The position numbers were made by a program, and so were the translations under genes. A DNA stretch of 64,000 nt from Gammaproteobacteria bacterium RIFCSPHIGHO2_02_FULL_42_43 (lineage in GTDB: Bacteria; Pseudomonadota; Gammaproteobacteria; Coxiellales; Coxiellaceae): the NCBI GenBank assembly GCA_001801425.1, contig MGXR01000017.1, positions 62,001-126,000 on the forward strand, in the 5' to 3' direction. This document shows, piece after piece, positions 8,746-16,685 of the stretch (the first letter of the stretch is position 1; the number at the start of each line of letters is the position of its first letter). The notes beneath the pieces were generated by a model, which was not told the DNA's origin, did not search any database, and worked only from the letters and a program-made list of their open reading frames with translations.

Positions 8746-9704
8746 TGAAAAAAAAAGTATTAATCACCGGCGGCTCTGGAACAGTCGGTATATCTTTTAT
8801 AAAAGAATTTTACGAGCGCTACCATTTTGTTAGTTATAGTCGCAATGAAAAAAAACAAATAACACTGAAGCGAAACTTTGACGATGTGAAATTATATTTG
8901 GGTTCCGTTGAAAACAGGCACGAACTTATTAATGCTTTCATTAAGATAAAACCCGACATTGTTATTCACGCAGCCGCATTAAAACACATAGAAACTGGCG
9001 AAAAACAACCATCGCAAACAGTGAAGGTAAATATTCTTGGAAGTCTCAATGTCATTGAAGCCTCGCGAAGCGCTGGAGTTCCCGTGACAATCGGTATCAG
9101 CTCTGATAAAGCTTGCGGCTCGAATAATGTTTACGGATACACCAAAATTATCATGGAACGCCTTTTTTTGGAGGCGGACGATGACAAAAATCGATTTGCC
9201 TGCTGCCGTTTCGGCAATGTGGCCGGCAGTCATGGCTCCGTTATTCCGTTCTGGTTGACTCTCGCCAAAGAAAACAAACCCCTGTTATTGACAGATGCCG
9301 ATATGAATCGATTTATGTTTTCTCCCCATGATTCAGCCTGCTTAATTCAAAAAGCAATTGATATTGCCGAAGCACATCACGGTGGTTTTCTGCTAATCAA
9401 AAAAATGAAATCAATCAACATGCTTGAATTGGCGAAACAAATATCGTCAAACATTACCATAGTGGGAAAAAGGTTTGGAGAAAATTTAAACGAAACGTTA
9501 ATTAGTGTTGATGAGCTCCCCTTTTCTCGAGAAGAAGGTAAGTATATTACCATCCGAATGCAAAAAAATTTACAGGATAATCAGCTCTCGAAAGAATTGA
9601 ACACTCTGTATGCCGAAAAAATGGACCTAGAAGAAATAAATGATTTGATTCAAAATGTCAAAGAAAATCTCAATACCACTTTATTGACCACACATGCGTA
9701 TTAG
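8742..9704 (+). CDS. CapD/PseB-type SDR, putative UDP-HexNAc 4,6-dehydratase
   Basis: This is a soluble extended SDR of the Polysacc_synt_2 (CapD/PseB) group. The nucleotide-binding GGSGTVG is at residues 10-16, SSDKA at about 120-124 and the catalytic Tyr131-x3-Lys135 (YGYTK). Members remove water from UDP-GlcNAc to give 4-keto-6-deoxy sugars, and in a nonulosonate operon that would be the first committed step. It is shorter and less canonical than the true PseB at 55888; the usual VNPxNLYG block reads CGSNNVYG. Another oxidoreductase role is therefore possible. It overlaps the neuC-like gene by 4 bases. Confidence 0.75.
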   Translation: MMKKKVLITGGSGTVGISFIKEFYERYHFVSYSRNEKKQITLKRNFDDVKLYLGSVENRHELINAFIKIKPDIVIHAAALKHIETGEKQPSQTVKVNILGSLNVIEASRSAGVPVTIGISSDKACGSNNVYGYTKIIMERLFLEADDDKNRFACCRFGNVAGSHGSVIPFWLTLAKENKPLLLTDADMNRFMFSPHDSACLIQKAIDIAEAHHGGFLLIKKMKSINMLELAKQISSNITIVGKRFGENLNETLISVDELPFSREEGKYITIRMQKNLQDNQLSKELNTLYAEKMDLEEINDLIQNVKENLNTTLLTTHAY

Positions 9705-9713
9705 GAAGTAAAC

Positions 9714-10751
9714 ATGTCTGAATTTAATTTGAGCGGCAGAATGATTGGGGAGAATTACCCACCCTTGGTTATTGCGGAGCTTGGTATTAATCATGAAGGT
9801 TGTTTAAAAACAGCATTTGAAATGGTGGATGCGGCGCATAGCGCTGGGGCTGAGCTCATTAAACATCAAACACATGTGATTGAAGATGAAATGTCCGATG
9901 AAGCGAAATCGGTTATCCCTGGCAATGCAGACGTTTCTATTTATGAAATTATGGCGCGTTGCGCTCTCAATGAAAAAGATGAGTTGGCTTTAAAAAATTA
10001 TATCGAAAACAAAGGAATGATTTTTATCAGTACACCATTCTCTCGTGCGGCAGTGGATCGCCTGGAGCGTTTTGGCGTGCGCGCTTATAAAATAGGTTCC
10101 GGAGAATGTAATAATTACCCGCTCATTCATTACATTGCTAGCAAGAAAAAACCGATAATTCTGAGCACTGGAATGAATGATATTTCCTCCATTGCAAAAT
10201 CAGTCGCAATCATGCGTCAATATAAAATTCCGTTCGCTTTATTACATTGCACCAGCATCTACCCGACACCACCCTCCTTAATTCGATTGGGTGCGATGAC
10301 GCAGTTAAAAGAAATTTTTCCAGGCGCGGTTATTGGTCTGTCAGACCATTCAATTAATAATCTCGCATGTCTGGCAGCTACTGCTTTAGGTGCGTCGATA
10401 TTAGAACGGCATTTCACAGACCATAAAAACAGAATAGGTCCTGATATTGCTGTTTCCATGGATAAAAATGAGCTTCGAGAGTTGATTGCACAGTCTCGGC
10501 AAATTGCTTTAATGCGCGGAGGAAAAAAGGAAGTTCAACCAGAAGAACTTATTACTACACAGTTTGCTTATGCATCCGTTGTCGCCATTGATCATATCCA
10601 GGAAGGTGAGTCATTAACAGAAAAAAATTTGTGGGTGCGCCGCCCAGGAACAGGTGATTTTCTAGCAGATGATTATATTCATTTATTGGGAAAAAAGGCT
10701 GCAAAGGTAATTTCAAAAGGTGCTCAAATTAAAAAAATCGATATCCGGTGA
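9714..10751 (+). CDS. neuB: NeuB-type nonulosonic-acid synthase (sialic/legionaminic)
   Basis: This enzyme condenses phosphoenolpyruvate with a ManNAc-like six-carbon sugar to form a nine-carbon acid. The TIM-barrel domain shows IAELGINHEG at about 20-29, ELIKHQTH, FISTPFS, KIGSGECNNYPLI, STGMND, and the metal and PEP region GLSDHSINN with ASILERHFTDH. A C-terminal SAF (antifreeze-like) domain covers about residues 285-345 (VVAIDHIQEGESL...). The 345-residue length is typical. It lies third in the operon. A second, distinct synthase of the PseI type is at 51322, so the locus makes two different nonulosonates. Confidence 0.9.
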   Translation: MSEFNLSGRMIGENYPPLVIAELGINHEGCLKTAFEMVDAAHSAGAELIKHQTHVIEDEMSDEAKSVIPGNADVSIYEIMARCALNEKDELALKNYIENKGMIFISTPFSRAAVDRLERFGVRAYKIGSGECNNYPLIHYIASKKKPIILSTGMNDISSIAKSVAIMRQYKIPFALLHCTSIYPTPPSLIRLGAMTQLKEIFPGAVIGLSDHSINNLACLAATALGASILERHFTDHKNRIGPDIAVSMDKNELRELIAQSRQIALMRGGKKEVQPEELITTQFAYASVVAIDHIQEGESLTEKNLWVRRPGTGDFLADDYIHLLGKKAAKVISKGAQIKKIDIR

Positions 10752-10760
10752 GAAAATACT

Positions 10761-11501
10761 GTGAGAATAATTGCCCGAGTTGATGTTAAAAACGGATTTG
10801 TAATTAAAGGCATTCATTTGGAGGGTTTGCGCAAACTCGGAGATCCAAAACTATTTTTAAAAAAATATTACGAGCGAGGTGCTGACGAAATCATACTGAT
10901 GGATGCCGTTGCATCTTTGTATGATAGAAATAATCTTTTTGATCTATTAAAATCTGCTTGTGAAGAAATTTTTATCCCTGTAACTATTGGTGGTGGACTA
11001 CGCACATTGGCAGATGTTAAAAAGGCATTATTGTCTGGCGCGGACAAAATTGCCATTAATACAGCGGCGATTAAATCTCCTAAGTTTATTTCCGAGATTG
11101 CAAACTCTTACGGCTCTCAATGTGTCGTTGCGTCTATTGAAGCCAAAAAAATAAATTCCAATCGTTGGGAAGCCTACATTGATAACGGCAGAGAAAAAAC
11201 AGGATTAGACGTCCTGGAGTGGGCAACAAAATTGCAAACTTTGGGTGCTGGCGAGATCATGCTCACCAGCATTGATCAGGAAGGAACAAAAAATGGTTTT
11301 GATATTGAATTGATAAAAGCGATAAATGATGGTGTTACTATTCCAGTGATTGCTTGTGGGGGAATGGGCGCGCTGTCTCACATCGATTCTTTGTGCTGCG
11401 AAACAACACCTAGCGCAATTGCTTGCGCTTCTGTTCTGCATTACGACATATTAACCATGCAATCCATAAGAGAACGCATCACCTATGTTAATCAAAAATA
11501 A
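10761..11501 (+). CDS. HisF-like cyclase subunit of sugar amidination (WbuZ/HisF2 type)
   Basis: The homologue of imidazole-glycerol-phosphate synthase HisF is encoded here within a sugar operon, not a his operon. With the adjacent HisH-like glutaminase it should deliver ammonia to the WbpG-like enzyme at 12155 for making an acetamidino group. It uses a GTG start at 10761. The first catalytic Asp is kept (ARVDVKNG, Asp8), and phosphate-binding glycines are present (TIGGGLRT, ACGGMG). The second catalytic Asp of HisF is Glu here (VASIEAKK), in line with a changed function. It overlaps the HisH-like gene by 17 bases. Confidence 0.85.
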   Translation: MRIIARVDVKNGFVIKGIHLEGLRKLGDPKLFLKKYYERGADEIILMDAVASLYDRNNLFDLLKSACEEIFIPVTIGGGLRTLADVKKALLSGADKIAINTAAIKSPKFISEIANSYGSQCVVASIEAKKINSNRWEAYIDNGREKTGLDVLEWATKLQTLGAGEIMLTSIDQEGTKNGFDIELIKAINDGVTIPVIACGGMGALSHIDSLCCETTPSAIACASVLHYDILTMQSIRERITYVNQK

Positions 11502-12135
11502 AAATATCGTAGTGGTGGATTACGGCCTAGGTAATTTAAAAAGTTTACATAATGCTTTTCGTGCGATTGGCATTGAAGTGATTGTTTCCTCGAATCAAAA
11601 AAAAATTGACAATGCGGATGGAATGATTATTCCAGGCGTTGGTGCTTTTGGCGTTGCTATGCAAAAAATAAAGACATGTGGCTTGTTTGAAACCATCAAT
11701 CATTTCTTATATTCACAAAAACCTGTGTTAGGTATTTGCTTGGGAATGCAATTGCTATTTGAAAAAAGTGAAGAAGCTGTTGGCGTTTCTGGATTTTCTT
11801 ATTTTTTGGGTGACGTTAAAAAATTGAGCGTTGAAAATACAAAGAACATGCGTTTACCGCATATTGGCTGGAAGAAACTTAGTCAACACGAAAAAAGCAC
11901 GCCGCTATTTTCAAATAGCATTTTGTCCCATCTTTTTGACCAAACGCAATATTTCGTGCATTCCTTTATTGTAAATCCACAAAATTCGACAGAAATTTTG
12001 GCAACTTCACAATATGCTAAAAAAGAATTTGCTTGCGCTGTCCAGAAAAACAATGTAATTGGTGTGCAATTTCACCCAGAAAAAAGTCGTGCGCCGGGCT
12101 TAAATGTTCTGAAAAATTTTGTCGATCTATGTTAA
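11485..12135 (+). CDS. HisH-like glutamine amidotransferase (WbuY/HisH2 type)
   Basis: This class I glutaminase releases ammonia from glutamine and channels it through the HisF-like partner. The catalytic triad is complete: Cys85 in GICLGMQ, His197 and Glu199 in QFHPEKS. The oxyanion and PGVGAFG segments are also present, and the 216-residue length is normal for HisH. Position between HisF-like and WbpG-like genes, with overlap on the 5' side, matches the trio known for the acetamidino sugars of Pseudomonas and Legionella-type O-antigens. A role in histidine biosynthesis is unlikely, as no other his gene is nearby. Confidence 0.87.
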   Translation: MLIKNKNIVVVDYGLGNLKSLHNAFRAIGIEVIVSSNQKKIDNADGMIIPGVGAFGVAMQKIKTCGLFETINHFLYSQKPVLGICLGMQLLFEKSEEAVGVSGFSYFLGDVKKLSVENTKNMRLPHIGWKKLSQHEKSTPLFSNSILSHLFDQTQYFVHSFIVNPQNSTEILATSQYAKKEFACAVQKNNVIGVQFHPEKSRAPGLNVLKNFVDLC

Positions 12136-12154
12136 AGATTCAAAGGAGATTCAG

Positions 12155-13390
12155 GTGGGTATCGTGATAGAAAAAGTCGCTAAAAAAGAAGATGTTTTGT
12201 TTGGGCTACCCAGAGAAGTTAAGTTTTGTAAATCCTGCGTGATCTCTAATCAAAGACCGAACTCAACGATTGAATTTAAGCATACAAAATTAGACAAAAA
12301 AGAAGTGATTGGCTTTAATTCGGATTGCATTTGCTCGGCATGTCAATACAGCAAAATAAAAGATGAGGTGATCGATTGGAAAGCCAGAGATAAAAAATTA
12401 CTGCGATTACTAGAAAAATATCGCAGATCTGATGGCGGGTACGACGTTGTTGTCCCGGGAAGTGGTGGCAAAGACAGCGCCTATGCTTCCCATATTTTAA
12501 AATACAAATATGGAATGAACCCCCTGACAGTCACCTGGGCGCCACATTTGTACACGGATATTGGACGAAAAAATTTTGAAAACTGGATACACGTAGGCGG
12601 ATTGGATAATATTTTATTTACACCCAACGGCCGCTTACATCGTTTACTGACAAAATTAGCTTTCCATAATTTATTACACCCCTTCCAACCATTTATTGTT
12701 GGGCAACGCATTATTGGCCCATTGATTGCGGCGAAATTTGGCATTCCCTTGGTTATGTATGGTGAAAATCAAGCGGAATATGGAAATCAACTCAATGAAA
12801 ATTATGTACCCACTATGGATAAAAAATTTTTTTCAGCGGAAAATGCCCGTGAGATATTTTTAGGCGGAACATCTATCGCTAACATTATTCATGATCATAA
12901 TTTTTTACTTAATGATTTTACACCTTACATTCCTCCTGCTGCCGAATATTTAGAAAGCAAAAATATATCCGTTCATTACTTAGGTTATTATTTAAAATGG
13001 GATTCTCAGGAATGCTATTATTATGCATCTGAAAACACAAGATTTGTAGCGAACGATCAGAGAACAGAAGGAAGTTATTCTAAATATTCAAGCATTGATG
13101 ACAAAATTGATCCATTTCATTATTTTACAACCTACATCAAGTTTGGTATCGGGCGCGCCACTTACGATGCAGCACAAGAAATTCGCAATGGAAAAATTAC
13201 TCGTGAAGAAGGGGTTCACTTGGTAAAAAAATACGATCACGAATTTCCGCAAAAATATTTTAAGGAATTTTTAGAATATATCGACACCACAGAATCGGAA
13301 TTTTTTGAAATAATCGATCGCTTTAAATCCCCTCATTTGTGGGAAAAACAAGCTGGAACATGGCGCTTAAAATACACGGTTTATGACTAG
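12155..13390 (+). CDS. N-acetyl-sugar amidotransferase (WbpG/WbuX/PseA family)
   Basis: The family replaces the oxygen of an N-acetyl group with nitrogen, giving an acetamidino group, using ATP and ammonia from the HisH/HisF pair. The PP-loop ATP-pyrophosphatase motif is clear (PGSGGKDSAYA). The N-terminus carries two cysteine pairs (CKSC, then CICSAC) that may bind zinc. The frame is open from 12119, but a strong ribosome site AAAGGAG (12142-12148) lies 6 bases before the GTG at 12155, so I use that start (411 residues). The gene ends tail-to-tail with the cytidylyltransferase, overlapping it by 4 bases. Confidence 0.87.
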   Translation: MGIVIEKVAKKEDVLFGLPREVKFCKSCVISNQRPNSTIEFKHTKLDKKEVIGFNSDCICSACQYSKIKDEVIDWKARDKKLLRLLEKYRRSDGGYDVVVPGSGGKDSAYASHILKYKYGMNPLTVTWAPHLYTDIGRKNFENWIHVGGLDNILFTPNGRLHRLLTKLAFHNLLHPFQPFIVGQRIIGPLIAAKFGIPLVMYGENQAEYGNQLNENYVPTMDKKFFSAENAREIFLGGTSIANIIHDHNFLLNDFTPYIPPAAEYLESKNISVHYLGYYLKWDSQECYYYASENTRFVANDQRTEGSYSKYSSIDDKIDPFHYFTTYIKFGIGRATYDAAQEIRNGKITREEGVHLVKKYDHEFPQKYFKEFLEYIDTTESEFFEIIDRFKSPHLWEKQAGTWRLKYTVYD

Positions 13391-14097
13391 TTCTGATCGC
13401 CAAAAATAAATTTTGCAAGCTTAAAATCATCCGCTGTATCAATATCGATGCTTTTTAATAACGACATTTCATAGGGCAAACAAGGCTGAATAAAAAAACT
13501 TTTGTGTTTTAGAAATTCGTCTGTCCTCGCAATATAAATCGCACCATTCTGCGCGTACACTTTAGAAAGATGCTGTTTTGGTTTTTCTAAATCTTCCAAA
13601 TCAAAGAAAGGTATTAACGAATTATCTTCTTCTAGTGAAAACATTTTATGGGGATGACAGGATGGCTCAAAAACGCTAATTAAAGACGGGCTATTCGGTG
13701 AATTGAGTATTAATTCACAAGCTTGGTCAATATCTCTCGTTGTTCTTAAAGGCGATGTGGGTTGTAATAGAACAATATACTCAGATTCTATTTGGTGGTT
13801 TCTTTTTAACGATGTGATAACATCAACAACCACATCACTCATTAGTACATTATCTTCAGATAAGTGACTGAGTCTTTTATGAATAAAACACGATTTTTTA
13901 TCAATATCGGAAAGCAAGTCTTCAGAAATATTGGTTGTCAATATACATTGATCTACATATTCTGATTCAGAGGCTGCATCAATCGCATAACTCAACAATG
14001 ATTTTCCCAGTATTTTCTTTAAATTTTTATTGGGTAATCTTTTAGATCCTTCCCTTGCTGGAATAATAGCTGTAAAAATATTTACATGACTCATCAA
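13387..14097 (-). CDS. neuA: CMP-nonulosonate cytidylyltransferase (NeuA/LegF type)
   Basis: This enzyme activates the nine-carbon acid with CTP to the CMP-sugar. The CTP-binding motif IIPAREGSKRLPNKN is near the N-terminus, followed by LLQPTSPLRT and, near the C-terminus, IDIDTADDF, all typical of CMP-sialate, CMP-legionaminate and CMP-pseudaminate synthetases. The length of 236 residues fits. It is on the opposite strand to the neuC-neuB operon but converges on it. A separate PseF is at 54066 in the pse operon, so this one most likely serves the NeuC/NeuB product. The second Met codon (14094) is an equally good start. Confidence 0.88.
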   Translation of the reverse strand: MMSHVNIFTAIIPAREGSKRLPNKNLKKILGKSLLSYAIDAASESEYVDQCILTTNISEDLLSDIDKKSCFIHKRLSHLSEDNVLMSDVVVDVITSLKRNHQIESEYIVLLQPTSPLRTTRDIDQACELILNSPNSPSLISVFEPSCHPHKMFSLEEDNSLIPFFDLEDLEKPKQHLSKVYAQNGAIYIARTDEFLKHKSFFIQPCLPYEMSLLKSIDIDTADDFKLAKFIFGDQN

Positions 14098-14130
14098 AAT
14101 TAACCGTGTTTAAAAATTCAGTATTTTATT

Positions 14131-15426
14131 TTATAACAATTGGAAATTTTTTCTTAAAAAATCAGCGCCTACTTTAATGTAATACCCATCAGTATTTTTT
14201 TGTATATAATGATCCCAAAACGATTTTTGTAATTTCTTTGTATTTTCATCAATGTGTTCTAAAATCGGGGTATTCATATCAATTTCCATTTCTTTAATAA
14301 TCTCTAAAATTTCCTCTTCTGTATTCTGAATAACCTCAAGATGATATTTCTTTAACAATTCCATTACTGGTAATTTTCCATTTGATTGGTTTATTAGTTC
14401 GTAGTATTCGCAAAACGGAAGAAATTCATTTGTTATTCTATTCCTTATTTTTTTTGGTATAAATAATTTATTGGGGTACCAGGGCAGGAGCTCTCCTGGC
14501 AACACAACATTGGTAAAAACACCTGGTCTTCGAAATATTTGAGAGACGCAATCCAATCCCGTGACAGTTGAAATAAAAAAAGTACAGCGAGAAAGTAAAA
14601 ATATATCTAAAAAATCGCAGCGTAAATGACTGGTTGCGTAATCTATAATTCTATCATGCAAAACATCAAATTTTTTTGCTACTGCTTTCCCCATTCTAAC
14701 AACGCAATACCCTTTCTCAGCCAAATAAAGAGCTGCGCTTTTAAAGGTACTCACATCAACATCTCGAAAATTATGATAACTCCAATCATTTCCGGGAAAA
14801 TAGGTATTCAAGTACGCTGAATCTCGCACCATTAAGCAAACTATTTTAGCGTCTAGCGACAGACCTAAATCAACCAGTGATTGTTCGCCTTTTTTAATCT
14901 CCGATGGTAAAAATTTTAAATGCATGCTTGTTTTTTTTAGTAATCCTTTGGGATCATTTGCGCCAGAAGTGGGTTCGAAAGTACATTTTATTGTGTCATA
15001 TTTATATGTCCTTCCTAACAGAAACTTCAATATAGTATCCACCTGTTCGGCAATTACTGGAAATGGAAGTACAAAAATTACTCTTTTCCACATCAGATGC
15101 AACTGAGAATTACAAATAGGAACAGAATTTAGTTTTGCGTAAAATAAATAACGACATTTTTTTTTACTAAACTCGGACTCTATGGTGCACAACGCAAGCT
15201 CGGTATTTAACGCATAGTGCCCAATTCGATCTGAAAATAAAGCGACTAGTTTAATTTTATAAAATGGAAAAATAACAGCGGCAAATATTGCTATTGGAAG
15301 CGAACAGATATATCTGGAAGTAAATAAAAATTTTCTGATAATCTTGTGAATCAAAAGTAATCCGCGTTTTGGTCCAGCGGTAGCTCTAATCTTTATCTGT
15401 TTATCGATACTTCCGTCTATTTTCAT
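14131..15426 (-). CDS. TIGR04372-family putative glycosyltransferase, copy 1
   Basis: This is one of three paralogues in the window (also 19928 and 37348). It has a hydrophobic N-terminal segment at about 38-62, then blocks shared by all three: SDRIGHYALNTE, LMWKRVIFVLPFP, LMVRDSAYL, a HNFRDVDVSTFKSAALYLAEKG run with VVRMGK, and ISTVTGLDCVSQIFRRP. The family was defined from surface-carbohydrate loci and is taken to be glycosyltransferases of GT-B-like fold, although substrates are not known to me. The gene overlaps the FkbM gene upstream by 26 bases. This FkbM-TIGR04372 linkage is repeated at 18569/19928. Confidence 0.8.
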   Translation of the reverse strand: MKIDGSIDKQIKIRATAGPKRGLLLIHKIIRKFLFTSRYICSLPIAIFAAVIFPFYKIKLVALFSDRIGHYALNTELALCTIESEFSKKKCRYLFYAKLNSVPICNSQLHLMWKRVIFVLPFPVIAEQVDTILKFLLGRTYKYDTIKCTFEPTSGANDPKGLLKKTSMHLKFLPSEIKKGEQSLVDLGLSLDAKIVCLMVRDSAYLNTYFPGNDWSYHNFRDVDVSTFKSAALYLAEKGYCVVRMGKAVAKKFDVLHDRIIDYATSHLRCDFLDIFLLSRCTFFISTVTGLDCVSQIFRRPGVFTNVVLPGELLPWYPNKLFIPKKIRNRITNEFLPFCEYYELINQSNGKLPVMELLKKYHLEVIQNTEEEILEIIKEMEIDMNTPILEHIDENTKKLQKSFWDHYIQKNTDGYYIKVGADFLRKNFQLL

Positions 15427-16663
15427 CTCTAAATAATCCCAGCGAACATTTAAGCCTATTTTTTTTAATTAGGGCAGAAATCTCGTCAAATTTGTAATCA
15501 AAAAGTAAATTTTCAATGGAAGAATTTTTTTTGTTTTTAAAAACAAACATCCATTCTTTTGCGTGATTCCTGGAATTATTAACAAAATGCACAATGCTGG
15601 CTAACGGCGTTATTCTTTTTAATGTACTTTTTATTAATGTCTTCGTGTAACAGTAGACATTGACTCTAGCAGGGATTTTGAAATTTTCAGTTGTAGCACG
15701 TGAGCGCTCCATACTTTGATCTAGGTTAAATGTTTCCGAAAAGGTTGGAACGCGATTTGGATTGGTATTGGCGGAACATGCGGCCAGGTAAAATTCACGA
15801 CAAAATCTTACATATTTAGCGCTGGATAAATTTAGCTTGTTTTCTAAAAATTCAGCGCTTGTTTTCTCCATTAATTTAATTGCTAACTCAACGTGTCCTC
15901 TACAAATTAAAAAAAAGGCCAATTTTAAAATCGCATTGTCTCTTTCGTGTTGACCAGGAAAATCGATTTTAATCTGCGTTAATGATTTAACAAAAACCGC
16001 ATCTGCGGATACATGAGATCCTTTTCCGCGTGATGCAATTGACATTGGCAAAGGAGACATTTCAGTTAATGTGTCAAAACAAACAAACTCAAATCCATAA
16101 TTTCGCAATAAATGAGACACATCTCCAAATAAAGGTTGGTCGGCATACAAAGGAGAAAACTCAACTTCGGATATGACCGCTAAAGTTTTTGTAAGTGCTT
16201 TTGCCGAGCCTTCAAGAATACAATGTTCACTTCCTTGTGTGTCAAGACAAAAAATATCCGGGGAAGGTATGTTTTCTGTTTCTATCACTTTATCAAGAGT
16301 GGTAGTATTTATTTCCATTTCAATAATTGTCTCACTTGTTTCACCCCAAACGTAATCATAATGATAATTGCCATCTTGAAAAAAATAATATTCTCTATAG
16401 TGTAAATTCTGTTTTAATAAGCTACTGGTGTTAGGATCTCGATTTATATTTAACACTGCTGTAGATATTTTGTTATCTAAACAGTACGGTAAAATATGAT
16501 GTTGACCATAATGCTGCGTAGAATATTTTTCAATCCGTTCGATCGCATCTTTATCAGGTTCGTACAGAACCACAGTAAAATCATTACGGAAAGATGGTGG
16601 GATCTTAAAGCTCACAGAGCCTCCGCGCGCTCCTACGCAATGAACAACAATATTGTTTTTCAT
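15401..16663 (-). CDS. FkbM-family methyltransferase, copy 1, with C-terminal extension
   Basis: FkbM proteins are SAM-dependent O-methyltransferases acting on hydroxyls of sugars and polyketides. The N-terminal half (about 1-230) shows the FkbM pattern: VVLYEPDKDAI, the TLDKVIE segment, IFCLDTQGSEHCILEGS and the ISEVEFSPLY run. About 190 further residues follow, with no domain I recognise. The paralogue at 18569 has the same architecture, including the FkbM core and the tail with KLAFFLICRGHVELAIKLM-like repeats, possibly a helical TPR-like segment. It is encoded between the TIGR04372 gene (26-base overlap) and the kinase-nucleotidyltransferase gene, all leftward. Confidence 0.83.
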   Translation of the reverse strand: MKNNIVVHCVGARGGSVSFKIPPSFRNDFTVVLYEPDKDAIERIEKYSTQHYGQHHILPYCLDNKISTAVLNINRDPNTSSLLKQNLHYREYYFFQDGNYHYDYVWGETSETIIEMEINTTTLDKVIETENIPSPDIFCLDTQGSEHCILEGSAKALTKTLAVISEVEFSPLYADQPLFGDVSHLLRNYGFEFVCFDTLTEMSPLPMSIASRGKGSHVSADAVFVKSLTQIKIDFPGQHERDNAILKLAFFLICRGHVELAIKLMEKTSAEFLENKLNLSSAKYVRFCREFYLAACSANTNPNRVPTFSETFNLDQSMERSRATTENFKIPARVNVYCYTKTLIKSTLKRITPLASIVHFVNNSRNHAKEWMFVFKNKKNSSIENLLFDYKFDEISALIKKNRLKCSLGLFRDENRRKYR

Positions 16664-16685
16664 AAAAACCTTTTTTGAAAAATAT

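Noticed and set aside
10761-12135. Part of a histidine biosynthesis operon
   Set aside because: Only HisF- and HisH-like genes are present. They lie between nonulosonate genes and a WbpG-type amidotransferase, so a sugar-amidination role is more likely.
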